59,920 nucleotides of DNA from Myxococcales bacterium (GTDB lineage: Bacteria > Myxococcota_A > Polyangia > Polyangiales > Polyangiaceae), in the NCBI GenBank assembly GCA_016212965.1, contig JACRDA010000112.1, positions 1-59,920 on the forward strand, in the 5' to 3' direction. The notes beneath the pieces are model-generated. The model ran no database searches. It had not been told where the DNA came from and worked only from the letters and a program-made list of their open reading frames with translations. Shown here piece by piece: positions 26,965 through 35,930 of this stretch. The translations under genes and the position numbers were made by a program. The stretch's first letter is position 1. Each line of letters begins with the position of its first letter.

Positions 26965-29271
26965 ATGCGCTTGTGGATCACCGGCATCGGCATCGTGTCC
27001 CCGCTCGCCGTCGGAGCGCGCGCCACGATGGACCGGCTGCTCGCAGGCGAGCGGGCCTTCGCGCCCCTCACCCTGTTCGACACCGCGGGGTGCCGGTCGC
27101 GCGTGGCCGCCGAGGTCCACGCGCTGCGGGTCGCGGACGTGGCGCCGCGCGGCGCCGCCGCGGCCTGGTCGCGGACGGACGCCATGGCGGCGCTCGCGGC
27201 GCGCGAGGCACTCGGCGAGGCGGGCGTCTCGGCCCACGACGGCCCCCTCGATCTCGTCGTCGGGGGGACGACCGCGGGCATGCTCGAGACCGAGTCCGAT
27301 CTCGCAGAGCTGTGGCGCAATCCCGGCACGTGGCGGCCGACCGAGCGCATGCTGTCGCACCCGCTGTCGGCGACGGCGGACGCGCTCGCGAGCGTCCTCG
27401 GCCCGTTCCGGCGCGTGCGCACGGTGTGCAGCGCCTGCTCGAGCGGCGCCAATGCGCTCATCCTCGCCGCCGCCTGGCTGCGCTCCGGGCGCTCCGAGCG
27501 CGTGCTGGCCGGCGCGGCCGACGGCCTGTGCCGTCTCACCTTCACCGGGTTCAGTGCGCTCGGCGCGATGTCGCCCGAGCCCTGTCGCCCGTTCGACCTT
27601 CACCGGGACGGGCTCAGCCTGGGCGAGGGGGCCGCCTTCGCGCTGCTCGAGACGGAGGCCTCCGCGCGGGCCCGGGGCGCCGAGCCCCTGTGCGAGCTCG
27701 CCGGCTGGGCGGCGCGCGCCGAGGCCCACCACATCACGAACCCCGAGCCCTCCGGGCGCACCGCCGCGGAGGTCCTGCGCGCGGCGCTCGCGCGCGCCGG
27801 CCTCGCGCCATCGCAGGTCGGCTACCTGAACGCGCACGGCACCGCGACCCGCCTCAACGACACCATGGAGGCCGCGGCGATCGGGCAGGCCTTCGGACCC
27901 GCCGTGGCCGAGCTGCGCGTGTCGTCCTCGAAGGGGCAGATCGGCCACACCCTCGGTGCCGCCGGCGCGCTCGAGGCGGCGATCGCCGCGCTCGCGCTCC
28001 ACCGCTCCGCGGTGCCGCCCACGATGGGCCTCCACGAGGTCGATCCGGAGTGCGCGCTGCGCCACGTCTTCGCGGCCGAGCCGCTCGCGCTCGACGCCGT
28101 CATGTCGAGCTCCTTCGGCTTCGGCGGCTCCGACACCGCGCTCGTCCTGTGTCGCCCGGGGCTCGCGCCCGCGCCCGCGCGCCTTCCGCCGTCGCGCGTC
28201 CTCGTGTCGGCCGCCGCGACCGTCGGGCCCGAGGGGGTGCTCGGTACGGCGGGCGGCGCCGTGTACCTCGTTCCGGTGGCGGGCTCCGCGCCCGCGGGCG
28301 CTGCTCCCGCCGTGCCGCCCGCGCCCGCGCGCCTCGCCTTCGAGGCGCGCGACCACCTCGACGTCGAGCGCGCCCGCCGCGTGGATCGCACCGGCCGGCT
28401 CGCGATCGCCGCGGCGGTGCAAGCGCTGCGCGACGGCGGTCTCGGGCCGCTCGGGCAGGAGGTGGCGCGCAGCGTGGGCGCCGTGGCGGGCGGGGCGTTC
28501 GGCACCATCGACGCGTGCTGCGCGTTCGTCCAGAAGTTCCTCGAGAAGGGCGCGCGCTTCGCGAGCCCCGCGGAGTTCCCGAATCTCGTGCCCTCCTCGC
28601 CGGTGGCGCACACCTCGATCTACGCCGGGCTCGGGGGCATGGTGATCTCGAGCCACGATCTGGCCGCCACGGCGGAGAGCGCGCTCGCCACGGCGGTCGA
28701 GCTGCTCGAGGCCGGCGAGGGCGCGGCGTTTCTCGCGGGCTCCGTCGAGGAAGCGAGCGTGGCCATCGAGGACGCGCTCGCGCCCATGTTCGCGCCCGAG
28801 CTGCCGAGCGACGTCGCGACCGGGCGCGGGCGCCGCAGCGAAGGAGCGGCGCTCCTCTTGCTCGAGAGCGAAGCGGCGCTCGCGGCGCGCGGTGGCGTCG
28901 GTGTGGCCGAGGTCGTGGCGAGCCTCGCCTGGCGCGGTACGCCCGACGCGCCGCTCTCGGAGCTGCCGCCGCCTCCGGGCGCGCGCGCCGCCGTCGTCAC
29001 CGGGCGCTACGACGCCCTCGGCGCGGCGATGCTCGAGCGCTCGGCCTGGCGCGCGGCGCCGCGCCACGAGGTCGCGCCGCGCGTGGGCTGGCACGAGGCG
29101 GCGGGCGGCATGGCCCTCGCCGCGGCCGTCGGGGCGCTTGCGGCCGGGCGCTGGGACTCGGTGCTGGTGGTCGGTCTCGGTCGGGCACGTGGGTACGCGT
29201 TCGTCCTCGAGGCGCGGGCGCCGGCGGCGGCGGGCCCTCGACCGGAGCCGCTCCCGGGGGACGCCCGGTGA
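26965..29271 (+). CDS. Double ketosynthase protein (active KS fused to degenerate KS)
   Basis: 768 residues. The N-terminal KS (about 1-400) is complete: active Cys 158 in VCSACSSGANAL, His in LNAHGTATRLND and His in KGQIGHTLGAAGALE, plus SSSFGFGGSDTALVL. The C-terminal part (from about 420) is again KS-like (SSPVAHTSIYAGLGG, then LATAVELLEAGEGAAFLAGS), but the active Cys position reads ISSHDLAATAES and the His motifs are missing. An active KS joined to a Cys-less KS recalls the KS/chain-length-factor pairs of type II polyketide and aryl polyene synthesis, here on one chain. A TTG three codons upstream is an alternative start. GTGA overlap follows. Confidence 0.9.
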   Translation: MRLWITGIGIVSPLAVGARATMDRLLAGERAFAPLTLFDTAGCRSRVAAEVHALRVADVAPRGAAAAWSRTDAMAALAAREALGEAGVSAHDGPLDLVVGGTTAGMLETESDLAELWRNPGTWRPTERMLSHPLSATADALASVLGPFRRVRTVCSACSSGANALILAAAWLRSGRSERVLAGAADGLCRLTFTGFSALGAMSPEPCRPFDLHRDGLSLGEGAAFALLETEASARARGAEPLCELAGWAARAEAHHITNPEPSGRTAAEVLRAALARAGLAPSQVGYLNAHGTATRLNDTMEAAAIGQAFGPAVAELRVSSSKGQIGHTLGAAGALEAAIAALALHRSAVPPTMGLHEVDPECALRHVFAAEPLALDAVMSSSFGFGGSDTALVLCRPGLAPAPARLPPSRVLVSAAATVGPEGVLGTAGGAVYLVPVAGSAPAGAAPAVPPAPARLAFEARDHLDVERARRVDRTGRLAIAAAVQALRDGGLGPLGQEVARSVGAVAGGAFGTIDACCAFVQKFLEKGARFASPAEFPNLVPSSPVAHTSIYAGLGGMVISSHDLAATAESALATAVELLEAGEGAAFLAGSVEEASVAIEDALAPMFAPELPSDVATGRGRRSEGAALLLLESEAALAARGGVGVAEVVASLAWRGTPDAPLSELPPPPGARAAVVTGRYDALGAAMLERSAWRAAPRHEVAPRVGWHEAAGGMALAAAVGALAAGRWDSVLVVGLGRARGYAFVLEARAPAAAGPRPEPLPGDAR

Positions 29272-30050
29272 ACGGGCTCGCGGCTGCGCTCGGCCCCTGC
29301 GCGCTCGTCTGCGCGGCGGCCGGGGCAGCCTGCGTGCCCGCGCCACCTCTGCCGTACGAGCTCCCGGCCGGGCCCGCGGGGCTCGCCGCGTGGCGGCAGG
29401 CGCGCGCGGAGCTCGCGGAGCTGCGCCGGCGCGCCCGGCCCGCCACGCGCTACAAGATGGAGGTCGCGGTCGACTTCGAGCACCGCCCGAGCGGCACGCA
29501 CCAGCGCGCCCGAGGCGCCGTCGCCGTCGCGCCGGACGCCCTGCGCATGATCCTGCTCGGCCCCGGAGGGACCACGGCGCTCGATGTGTGGATGTGTCGC
29601 GCCGCCTTTCGCATGAGCGTCCCGGCGGCCGATCTCGAGGTGCGCGGCACGGTCCACGACGATCCCGCGAAACTGCGCGCACTCCCGGTCGGCTTTCTCG
29701 GCTACTGGTTCCTGCGCCCCTACGCGGGCTCGCTGCTCGCGTTCGTGCCCGACGGCGACGGGCGCCGCTTCGTCCTGCGCGACGGCGACGCCGTGGTGGA
29801 CGTGCGCCTCCTGCCGGGGCCGTCGGGGCAAGAAGAGCGCGTCACCCTTCGCCGCCGCGCGCCGAGCGGCGCGGAGCTCTTCACGAGCGACGGCGCGAGC
29901 TGCGGTCGCGTACGCTACGTCGAAGAGGACGTGGGGCTCGAGCTCGCGGTCGAGTGTCTCGGGCTCGACCGCGACGCGGAGCTGCCCGAGCAGGCCTTCG
30001 CCGATCCGGACGATCCGGAGCGCGGCTGCACCGCGGGGACGGGGCCGTGA
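29268..30050 (+). CDS. LolA/LolB-like lipoprotein in the KS cluster
   Basis: 260 residues, GTG start overlapping the KS stop (GTGA), and itself overlapped by the next KS gene. The signal sequence has a possible lipobox AAAGAAC. The mature domain is beta-rich (TRYKMEVAVDFEHRPSGTHQ, RMILLGPGGTTALDVWM, VGFLGYWFLRPYAGSLL), similar in pattern to LolA-fold or DUF3261-like proteins that accompany aryl polyene genes. That suggests it handles delivery of the lipid product to the outer membrane; the family match is a judgement by eye. Confidence 0.7.
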   Translation: MNGLAAALGPCALVCAAAGAACVPAPPLPYELPAGPAGLAAWRQARAELAELRRRARPATRYKMEVAVDFEHRPSGTHQRARGAVAVAPDALRMILLGPGGTTALDVWMCRAAFRMSVPAADLEVRGTVHDDPAKLRALPVGFLGYWFLRPYAGSLLAFVPDGDGRRFVLRDGDAVVDVRLLPGPSGQEERVTLRRRAPSGAELFTSDGASCGRVRYVEEDVGLELAVECLGLDRDAELPEQAFADPDDPERGCTAGTGP

Positions 30051-31954
30051 GGGGCGCGAGCGTCGTCGCGGCGGGCGCGGTGTCGGCGCACGGCGTGGGA
30101 CGCGCGGCGTACGCCAGCGCGCCCGGGGGCGCGCCTGCCGCGAGCGCCATCCGGCGCGATCCCGAGCTCGCCGCCGCGGGGCTCGCCCGGCCGATGTGCG
30201 CCCGCGCGCCGGCCGAGCTCGGCGTCGTGCACCTGACGGCTCCGCGCGACCGGGCGACGGCGCTCTTGCAGGCCGCGCGCGAGCAGGTGTGCGCGGAGCT
30301 CGACGCCGTGCGCCCCGGCTGGCGCGAGCTCCGGCTCGGGATCGCCCTCGGCACCTCGAGCGGCGGCATGCTCACCGCCGAGCGCTTCTTCGCGGCGCTC
30401 GAGCGCCCCGATGTCTCGCCCGAGGAGCTCGCCGCGCTCGGGCGCGGAGCCACCTACTTCGCGCCGCTCGACGACGCGCTCCGGGCCCTCGGCCTCGCGC
30501 CGCGCCTGCGCCAGCAGCCGCTCGCGGCCTGCGCGTCGTCGACGGTGGCACTCGGCCTCGGCCTCCGCTGGCTCGCGCGCGGCGCGTGCGACCTCGTGCT
30601 CGCCGGCGGCTACGACGCCGTCTCGCTCTTCGTCGCCGCGGGCTTCGAGGCCCTGCGCGCCACCACGGCCTCGGCGCCCCAGCCCTTTCGCCTCGGGCGC
30701 GACGGCATGGCGCTCGGCGAGGGGGCGGCCGTGCTCGCGCTCGTGCCGGCGAGCGCGGCCGGGGCCGGCGCCTCGTTCCACGTCACGGGCTTCGGGGCGA
30801 GCTGCGACGCCGTGCACATCACGGCGCCCGACCGCGAGGGGCGCGGGCTCGCGCGCGCGGCGCGGGCGGCCCTCGGCGATGCCGGCCTCGAGGCCGCGGC
30901 GGTCGGCCTCGTCAGCGCGCACGGCACGTCGACGCCCTACAACGACGCCATGGAGGCGCGCGTCGTCGCCGAGCTCTTCGCACCCCCAGCAAGCCCGCCG
31001 GTGGTGCACCCCTTCAAGGCGGAGATCGGCCACACGCTCGGCGCGGCCGGCGCGCTCGAGACCGTCGCGGCGGGCGAGGCGCTGCGCCTCGGAGTCGCGC
31101 CCGCGGCCGCCGGCGACGCGCCCCCAGATCCCGAGGCCGCGGTGCGCCAGCTCGCCGTCTCGGAGGTCTGCGAGCTCGGCGCTGCCCTCAAGCTTTCGGC
31201 GGCGTTCGGCGGCGTGTGCGCGGCGCTCGTGCTCGAGGCCGTCGGCGCGCCGGCGCGCGATCGCATCTCGCCACCGGCGTCCGCGCGCCGGACCCTGCGA
31301 AACGTGTACGCGGGCGCCCACGCCGTCGTCGGCGGCGTCGAGCGACCGGCGCTGGCGGCCGCGCTCGGCTGGCCGCTCGATCGGGTGGCGCGTGTCGACG
31401 AGCTCGGGCAGCTCGGGCTCGCCGCCGGGGTCGCGCTCGTCGCCGCGCTCGGCGGTCCGGAGGCGCTCGCCGGCGCGGGCGTCGTCGCCGGTCAGGCGCT
31501 CGGGCCCCTCGACGTGAACGCGCGCTTCGCCGCGCGCCTCGCCCAGAAGGGCCCGCGCGGCGCCGATCCGCGCCTGTTCCCCGCCACCTCGCCGAACGCC
31601 GTCGCGGGGCATGTCGCCATCGCGTGGGGCCTCACCGGCCCGAGCTTCGCCGTCGGCGCCGGGCTCGACGCCGGGCTCGAGGCCCTGCTCGCGGCGGCCG
31701 AGTTCGTCGCGGCCGGCGACGCGGAGCGCATGGTGGTCGTGGCCGCGGACGAGGCCGGCCCCGTGTCGCGGCGCTGGGTCGAGGCCGTCGCGCCCGGGCG
31801 CACGCTCGCTCGCGGCGCGGTGGCGTTGCTGCTCGAGTGCGAGCCGCGCGAGGGCGCGCGGCTCGTCGAGCTCGACGCCGGCCCGTCGCTCGGCACGGCG
31901 CAGGGCGGCATTGGGCACCTCGGGCTCCGGGCGTGGCTGGCGGCGGGCGGGTGA
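30047..31954 (+). CDS. Second double ketosynthase protein
   Basis: 635 residues, GTG start. The first KS (about 1-395) has active Cys 162 in PLAACASSTVALGLG, His in SAHGTSTPYND and KAEIGHTLGAAGALE. The rest is a second KS-like region (LDVNARFAARLAQKGPRG, SPNAVAGHVAIAWGLTGPSF, then LEALLAAAEFVAAGDAERMV) with no Cys at the active position. Same domain order as the 768-residue protein upstream but shorter, suggesting an old duplication. The unit ACP, KS-KS, lipoprotein, KS-KS lacks ketoreductase, dehydratase, acyltransferase and ligase genes, so those must act from elsewhere. Confidence 0.88.
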   Translation: MRGASVVAAGAVSAHGVGRAAYASAPGGAPAASAIRRDPELAAAGLARPMCARAPAELGVVHLTAPRDRATALLQAAREQVCAELDAVRPGWRELRLGIALGTSSGGMLTAERFFAALERPDVSPEELAALGRGATYFAPLDDALRALGLAPRLRQQPLAACASSTVALGLGLRWLARGACDLVLAGGYDAVSLFVAAGFEALRATTASAPQPFRLGRDGMALGEGAAVLALVPASAAGAGASFHVTGFGASCDAVHITAPDREGRGLARAARAALGDAGLEAAAVGLVSAHGTSTPYNDAMEARVVAELFAPPASPPVVHPFKAEIGHTLGAAGALETVAAGEALRLGVAPAAAGDAPPDPEAAVRQLAVSEVCELGAALKLSAAFGGVCAALVLEAVGAPARDRISPPASARRTLRNVYAGAHAVVGGVERPALAAALGWPLDRVARVDELGQLGLAAGVALVAALGGPEALAGAGVVAGQALGPLDVNARFAARLAQKGPRGADPRLFPATSPNAVAGHVAIAWGLTGPSFAVGAGLDAGLEALLAAAEFVAAGDAERMVVVAADEAGPVSRRWVEAVAPGRTLARGAVALLLECEPREGARLVELDAGPSLGTAQGGIGHLGLRAWLAAGG

Positions 31955-32018
31955 CGTGGGCCGTGCGCGTCCCGCCGCGCGCCTTGCGCGAGCGACGGAT
32001 GTCGGATAGCGACAGGGC

Positions 32019-33344
32019 ATGCTCGTTCGGCTGCGTGGCCTCTGCGGGGCGCTCCTGGCGTGCGCGGTCCTCGCCGGCGTGGCGCTCGGCGGCTGCAGCG
32101 CCGCCGTCCCGCGCTGGAAGGAGGGCCCGCTCGCACCCCCGTCGGCGAAGGAGGCGGCGCCCGGCGCCAACGCCTTTGCCATGTCGCTCTTCGGCAAGGT
32201 GCGGCGGGCCGACGAGAACCTCGTCTTCTCGCCGCTCAGCATGCGCGTCGTGCTCCTCATGGCGCACGCCGGTGCGCGCGCGGAGACGGCTGCCGAGATG
32301 GCGAAGGCGCTCGGGATCTCGGAGGCCGAGGACGTCCACACCGTCGCCATCGCCACGCTGCGCGCTCTCGCGGCGGACAACGGCAAGGGCGGGCTCGCGC
32401 TCGCGCTCGCCAACCGGCTCTGGGGGCACGCGCCGACGACGTTCCACGAGCCGTTCCTCGAGCTCTTGCGCGAGGGCTACGGCGCGCCCCTCGAGCGGCT
32501 CGACTTGCGCGCGCGGGAGGCCGCGGCGACGCGCATCAACGACTGGGTCGCCAAGGAGACGAAGGGGCTCATCCAGGACCTCCTGTCGCCCTCCGACATC
32601 GGCCGGGACACGAAGCTCGTGCTCACGAACGCCGTGTACTTCAAGGGCACGTGGCTCGAGCCCTTCGAGGAGGAATTGACGGTGCCGTCCCCGTTCTACC
32701 GGCTCGACGGCAGCACGCGCTACGTCCACATGATGGGGCAGACCGTGTCGCAGGGCCGCTACGGGCAGGAAGAAGGGGTCGATCTCGTCGAGCTCGGCTA
32801 CTTCGGCGGGAGCACGGCGATGGTGCTCGCCGTGCCGAAGGAGCGCGCGGGGCTGCCGGCGCTCGAGGCGAGGCTGACGGGCGCCGTCTTCGAGCGCTGG
32901 CTCGCCGCGCTCGCAGCGCAGAAGGTGGACGTCAGGATGCCCCGCTTCCGCCTCAACTCGCGCCTCGAGATGGGGCAGGCCCTGCGGGACCTCGGGATGG
33001 AGCGCGCCTTCGGCGGCGTGGCCGACTTCTCCGGCATGAGCCCGGAGCCGATCTGGCTCGAGGCGGCCCTGCAGGCGAGCTTCGTCGAGGTGAACGAGGC
33101 GGGCACCGAGGCAGCCGCGGCCTCTGCCCTCAGCGCGGGCGGTCTCGGCCCGGGCGTGCCCGAGCCGCCGGTGCCGGTCGTCGTCGCGGACCGGCCGTTC
33201 CTCTTCTTCATCCGGCACCGCGCGACCGGCGTCGTGCTCTTCATGGGGCGCGTCACCGACCCGTGCCGCGGGAGCAAGTCGGCGTGCCCCGACGGCCCGC
33301 GCCCGCCGCCGGAGCCTCAGCCCACGCCCGATCTCGACGAGTGA
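32019..33344 (+). CDS. Serpin-family lipoprotein protease inhibitor
   Basis: 441 residues. The lipobox is in VALGGC. The serpin fold is clear: NLVFSPLSMRVVLLMAHAGA, LALANRLWGH, INDWVAKETKGLIQDLL, LVLTNAVYFKGTWLEPFEE, RLNSRLEMGQALRDLGMERA and the final PFLFFIRHRATGVVLFMGRV. The hinge before the reactive loop reads EVNEAGTEAAAASA, which has the small residues expected of inhibitory serpins, followed by a Pro/Gly-rich reactive loop. It should trap a serine or cysteine protease at the cell surface or in the periplasm. The target is unknown. It starts 64 bp after the KS cluster. Confidence 0.93.
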   Translation: MLVRLRGLCGALLACAVLAGVALGGCSAAVPRWKEGPLAPPSAKEAAPGANAFAMSLFGKVRRADENLVFSPLSMRVVLLMAHAGARAETAAEMAKALGISEAEDVHTVAIATLRALAADNGKGGLALALANRLWGHAPTTFHEPFLELLREGYGAPLERLDLRAREAAATRINDWVAKETKGLIQDLLSPSDIGRDTKLVLTNAVYFKGTWLEPFEEELTVPSPFYRLDGSTRYVHMMGQTVSQGRYGQEEGVDLVELGYFGGSTAMVLAVPKERAGLPALEARLTGAVFERWLAALAAQKVDVRMPRFRLNSRLEMGQALRDLGMERAFGGVADFSGMSPEPIWLEAALQASFVEVNEAGTEAAAASALSAGGLGPGVPEPPVPVVVADRPFLFFIRHRATGVVLFMGRVTDPCRGSKSACPDGPRPPPEPQPTPDLDE

Positions 33345-33353
33345 CGAGCACCC

Positions 33354-34037
33354 ATGGAGATGGCCTCCCCCACCAGCGCCGCGTCCTGCGGCTGCCACAC
33401 GGCTCGTGACGTCTCCGGGCCGGCGCGGCGGCCCGAGTCGGTGCGCCGCGCCCTGCGCTTCGAGTACCTCACCGTCGGCTGGAACGTCGTCGAGGGCGTC
33501 GTCGCCGTCACGGCCGCGCTCCTCGCCGGCAGCGTGGCCATCCTGGGCTTCGGCATCGACAGCTTCGTCGAGTGCGCGTCGGCTCTCGTGATGATCTGGC
33601 GCCTGCGCGCGGAGCGCGATCACGGGATGAGCCAGACGCGCCTCGAGGCCGTCGAGCACCGCGCGCGACGCTGGATCGCCGGCTCCTTGTTCCTGCTCGC
33701 CGGCTACGTGACCTTCGACGCGGCCGAGACGCTGTGGACCGCCGATCGCCCGGCGTTCAGCCTCGTCGGTGTCGTCCTGCTCGGCGTGTCCATCGCCGTC
33801 ATGCTGTGGCTCGCGCGGGCGAAAGGCCGGGTCGCGCGGGAGCTCGGTAGCGCGGCGATGCAGGCCGACGCGTTCCAGACGACGGCCTGCTGGTGGCTCT
33901 CGGTCGCCGCGCTCGTCGGGGTCGCGCTCAATGGCCTCGTCGGCTGGTGGTGGGCCGACCCGGTCGCCGCGCTCGTCATCGCCGGGCTGATCGTCCGCGA
34001 GGGGCGGGAGGCCTGGAAGGGCAAGGGCTGCTGCTGA
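33354..34037 (+). CDS. Cation diffusion facilitator-like transporter, short form
   Basis: 227 residues with six predicted helices. Transport-site motifs are GFGIDSFVECASALVMIW in helix 2 and ELGSAAMQADAFQTTACWWL in helix 5. The cytosolic dimerisation domain of typical CDF proteins is missing: the protein stops after helix 6 with KGKGCC. The N-terminus also carries Cys/His (CGCHTAR). It probably exports a divalent heavy metal to the periplasm. It is first in the rightward metal-resistance cluster. Confidence 0.85.
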   Translation: MEMASPTSAASCGCHTARDVSGPARRPESVRRALRFEYLTVGWNVVEGVVAVTAALLAGSVAILGFGIDSFVECASALVMIWRLRAERDHGMSQTRLEAVEHRARRWIAGSLFLLAGYVTFDAAETLWTADRPAFSLVGVVLLGVSIAVMLWLARAKGRVARELGSAAMQADAFQTTACWWLSVAALVGVALNGLVGWWWADPVAALVIAGLIVREGREAWKGKGCC

Positions 34038-34081
34038 GCGCCGAGCGTTGCGCTGGCGAAGCCGCGTGGTACCTTGCCCAC

Positions 34082-34480
34082 GTGCGCCACCGCGTGACCC
34101 CACGCCCACCGGCCCGAAGCTGCGGCGCCGTGCGACGCACGGCCCTGCGCCTCGCCACCGTCCTGGCGCTCGTGGTGGCGTTCCAGGTCGGTGGGCTTGC
34201 GCGCGCGGTCTCGGACGCCGTCGAGCTCGTCACGACGGGCGCCGTGCACCACCGCGAGGGCTGCCCGGACGACGAGAACGGCCGGGACTGCCCGCCGGAC
34301 TGCCCCACGTGCCACTGCCTGCACTGCCTCAGCGGCGGGGCCGGCCTCGCGCCGCAGGCGCTGCACGCACCGGCTGACCCCGCCTTCGCGGGGCCCGAGG
34401 TCGGGCTGCTCCTGTACGACGCGCGCACCCCGATGCCTGCCGAGCCCCGCGGCATCTACCGACCGCCCCGCTCCGCGTAG
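34082..34480 (+). CDS. Small exported Cys/His-rich protein of metal cluster
   Basis: About 132 residues from GTG; GTG at 34130 would give a tighter signal peptide (VRRTALRLATVLALVVAFQV). After the membrane segment comes a metal-ligand cluster: VHHREGCPDDENGRDCPPDC and CPTCHCLHCLSGG. Small proteins of this style often precede CzcCBA operons and may bind metal in the periplasm. The rest is Pro/Ala-rich without recognised domain. It lies between the CDF gene and the outer-membrane channel gene. Confidence 0.7.
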   Translation: MRHRVTPRPPARSCGAVRRTALRLATVLALVVAFQVGGLARAVSDAVELVTTGAVHHREGCPDDENGRDCPPDCPTCHCLHCLSGGAGLAPQALHAPADPAFAGPEVGLLLYDARTPMPAEPRGIYRPPRSA

Positions 34481-34631
34481 CGCTCGCGCCTCTTCGAAGA
34501 GGCCGGGCCAACGCGCGACGCGTGCGCCACTCGTCTGCCCGTCTGCCCCACGCAGCCGGGCGCAGGCGTGCGCGCGCGTCGCTCCGTGCGGATCGAACGC
34601 CGGGCCGTGAGGGCCGGCGAGGAGCTGGGCC

Positions 34632-35930
34632 GTGAAACGAGGATTCTGGAACGTGGCCGCCGTGGTGGCGGGAACCGGGCTCGGGCTGTGTGCCCCGACC
34701 GCGTCAGCGGACGAGAGTGGCTGCGCGGGCGTCATCGGCCGCGACGAGGTGGTGCCGTGCGCACTCGCGGCGAGCGATGCGATTCGCGCGCAAGAGGAGG
34801 CCATCGCCGCGGGGCAGGGGCGGCTCACCGCCGCCCAGCCGTACCTGCCGAGCAACCCCGTCCTGTCGCTCGGGCTCGGACCGAGCTTCGACCTTCGCGG
34901 CGGGCGGCCGACGCCGGTGTGGTCGGCCGCGCTGTCGCAGGAAATCGAGGTCGGTGGGCAGCGCGACGCGCGCATCGACGCCGCCGAGGCCGAGCTCCGC
35001 GCGGCGCGGGCGCTCGCGCAAGGCACCCGGCGCGAGGTCGCCGTCGGCGCCTGGAACGCCTACTTCGACGCGCTCGCTGGCGACAAGGCACGTGCCCTGG
35101 CGGTGCGGCTCGAGGCGCTGACCCAGGCGCTCGCGGTGGCGGCTCGCGCCCGCGCCGAGGCCGGCGCCGCGTCGAGCATCGAGGCCGACGTGGCCGAGGC
35201 GGAGGCCCTGCGCGCGCTCGGCGTGCGCCTCGCCGCCGAGCGTCAGGCGCAGGCGGCCCGGCGCACGCTCGCCCTCTACGTCGGAGCGGATCGACCCGCC
35301 GGCCGCGCGGGCGTGAGCGCCGAGGGCGCCCTCGCGCCCCTGCCCGTCGCCGAGGCACTCGCGAGCTCGCCACCCACCGACGCGGCTGGAGCGCGTCCCG
35401 ACGTGCTGGCGACCGAGGCCGAAGAGGCGGCGCAGGCCGCGCGGGCCGAGGAGCACCGGAGCGCGCAGCTCCCCAACCTGACCCTGTCCATCTTCGGCAA
35501 CGGCACCCACGCCGAGGCGGCGGTCGGGATCGGCGTGTCGTTTCCGATCCCCTTGCCGGAGCCCGCGGGGCGCCTTGGCGAGGGCGACATCGCGGAGGCG
35601 GAGGCGCTCGGCCGTCGGGCGGGCGCCGAGGCGGAGCGGCTGCGACGCACGGCCGATCTCGAGCTCGCGAACGCCGTCGAGGAGTATCGCTCGCGGCGCC
35701 TCGAGGCGCAGGCGTTCACGGCGGCGCGCATCGCGCAGGCCGAGCGCGTGCTCGGCGAACTCGCCGCGGCCGTGACCAAAGGGGAGCTCGCCGTCAAGGA
35801 CGCCGTGCAGGCCGAGCGTCCGCTCGTCGAGCTCCTTGTCGCAGCGGTCGAGGCGCAACGCGCCCTGTGTCTCGCTTCGGTCGAGCTCGCGCGCGCGGGC
35901 GGCGTCGCGCTCGAGGCAGGTGTGCGATGA
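34632..35930 (+). CDS. czcC: CzcC-like outer-membrane efflux channel (TolC family)
   Basis: 432 residues, GTG start, signal peptide ending PTASA. TolC-type duplicated coiled-coil/beta organisation: PYLPSNPVLSLGLGPSF, WSAALSQEIEVGGQRDARID, then long Ala/Glu/Arg helices, and a second half beginning LTLSIFGNGTHAEAAVGIG. VSFPIPLPEPAGRLGEGDI is the family's middle motif. It should form the outer-membrane duct of the tripartite metal pump with the following genes; four-base overlap (ATGA) with the adaptor. Confidence 0.9.
   Translation: MKRGFWNVAAVVAGTGLGLCAPTASADESGCAGVIGRDEVVPCALAASDAIRAQEEAIAAGQGRLTAAQPYLPSNPVLSLGLGPSFDLRGGRPTPVWSAALSQEIEVGGQRDARIDAAEAELRAARALAQGTRREVAVGAWNAYFDALAGDKARALAVRLEALTQALAVAARARAEAGAASSIEADVAEAEALRALGVRLAAERQAQAARRTLALYVGADRPAGRAGVSAEGALAPLPVAEALASSPPTDAAGARPDVLATEAEEAAQAARAEEHRSAQLPNLTLSIFGNGTHAEAAVGIGVSFPIPLPEPAGRLGEGDIAEAEALGRRAGAEAERLRRTADLELANAVEEYRSRRLEAQAFTAARIAQAERVLGELAAAVTKGELAVKDAVQAERPLVELLVAAVEAQRALCLASVELARAGGVALEAGVR

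Noticed and set aside
26878-29682. 934-residue minus-strand frame opposite the first KS gene
   Set aside because: Shadow of the KS gene with repetitive Arg/Gly/Glu composition.
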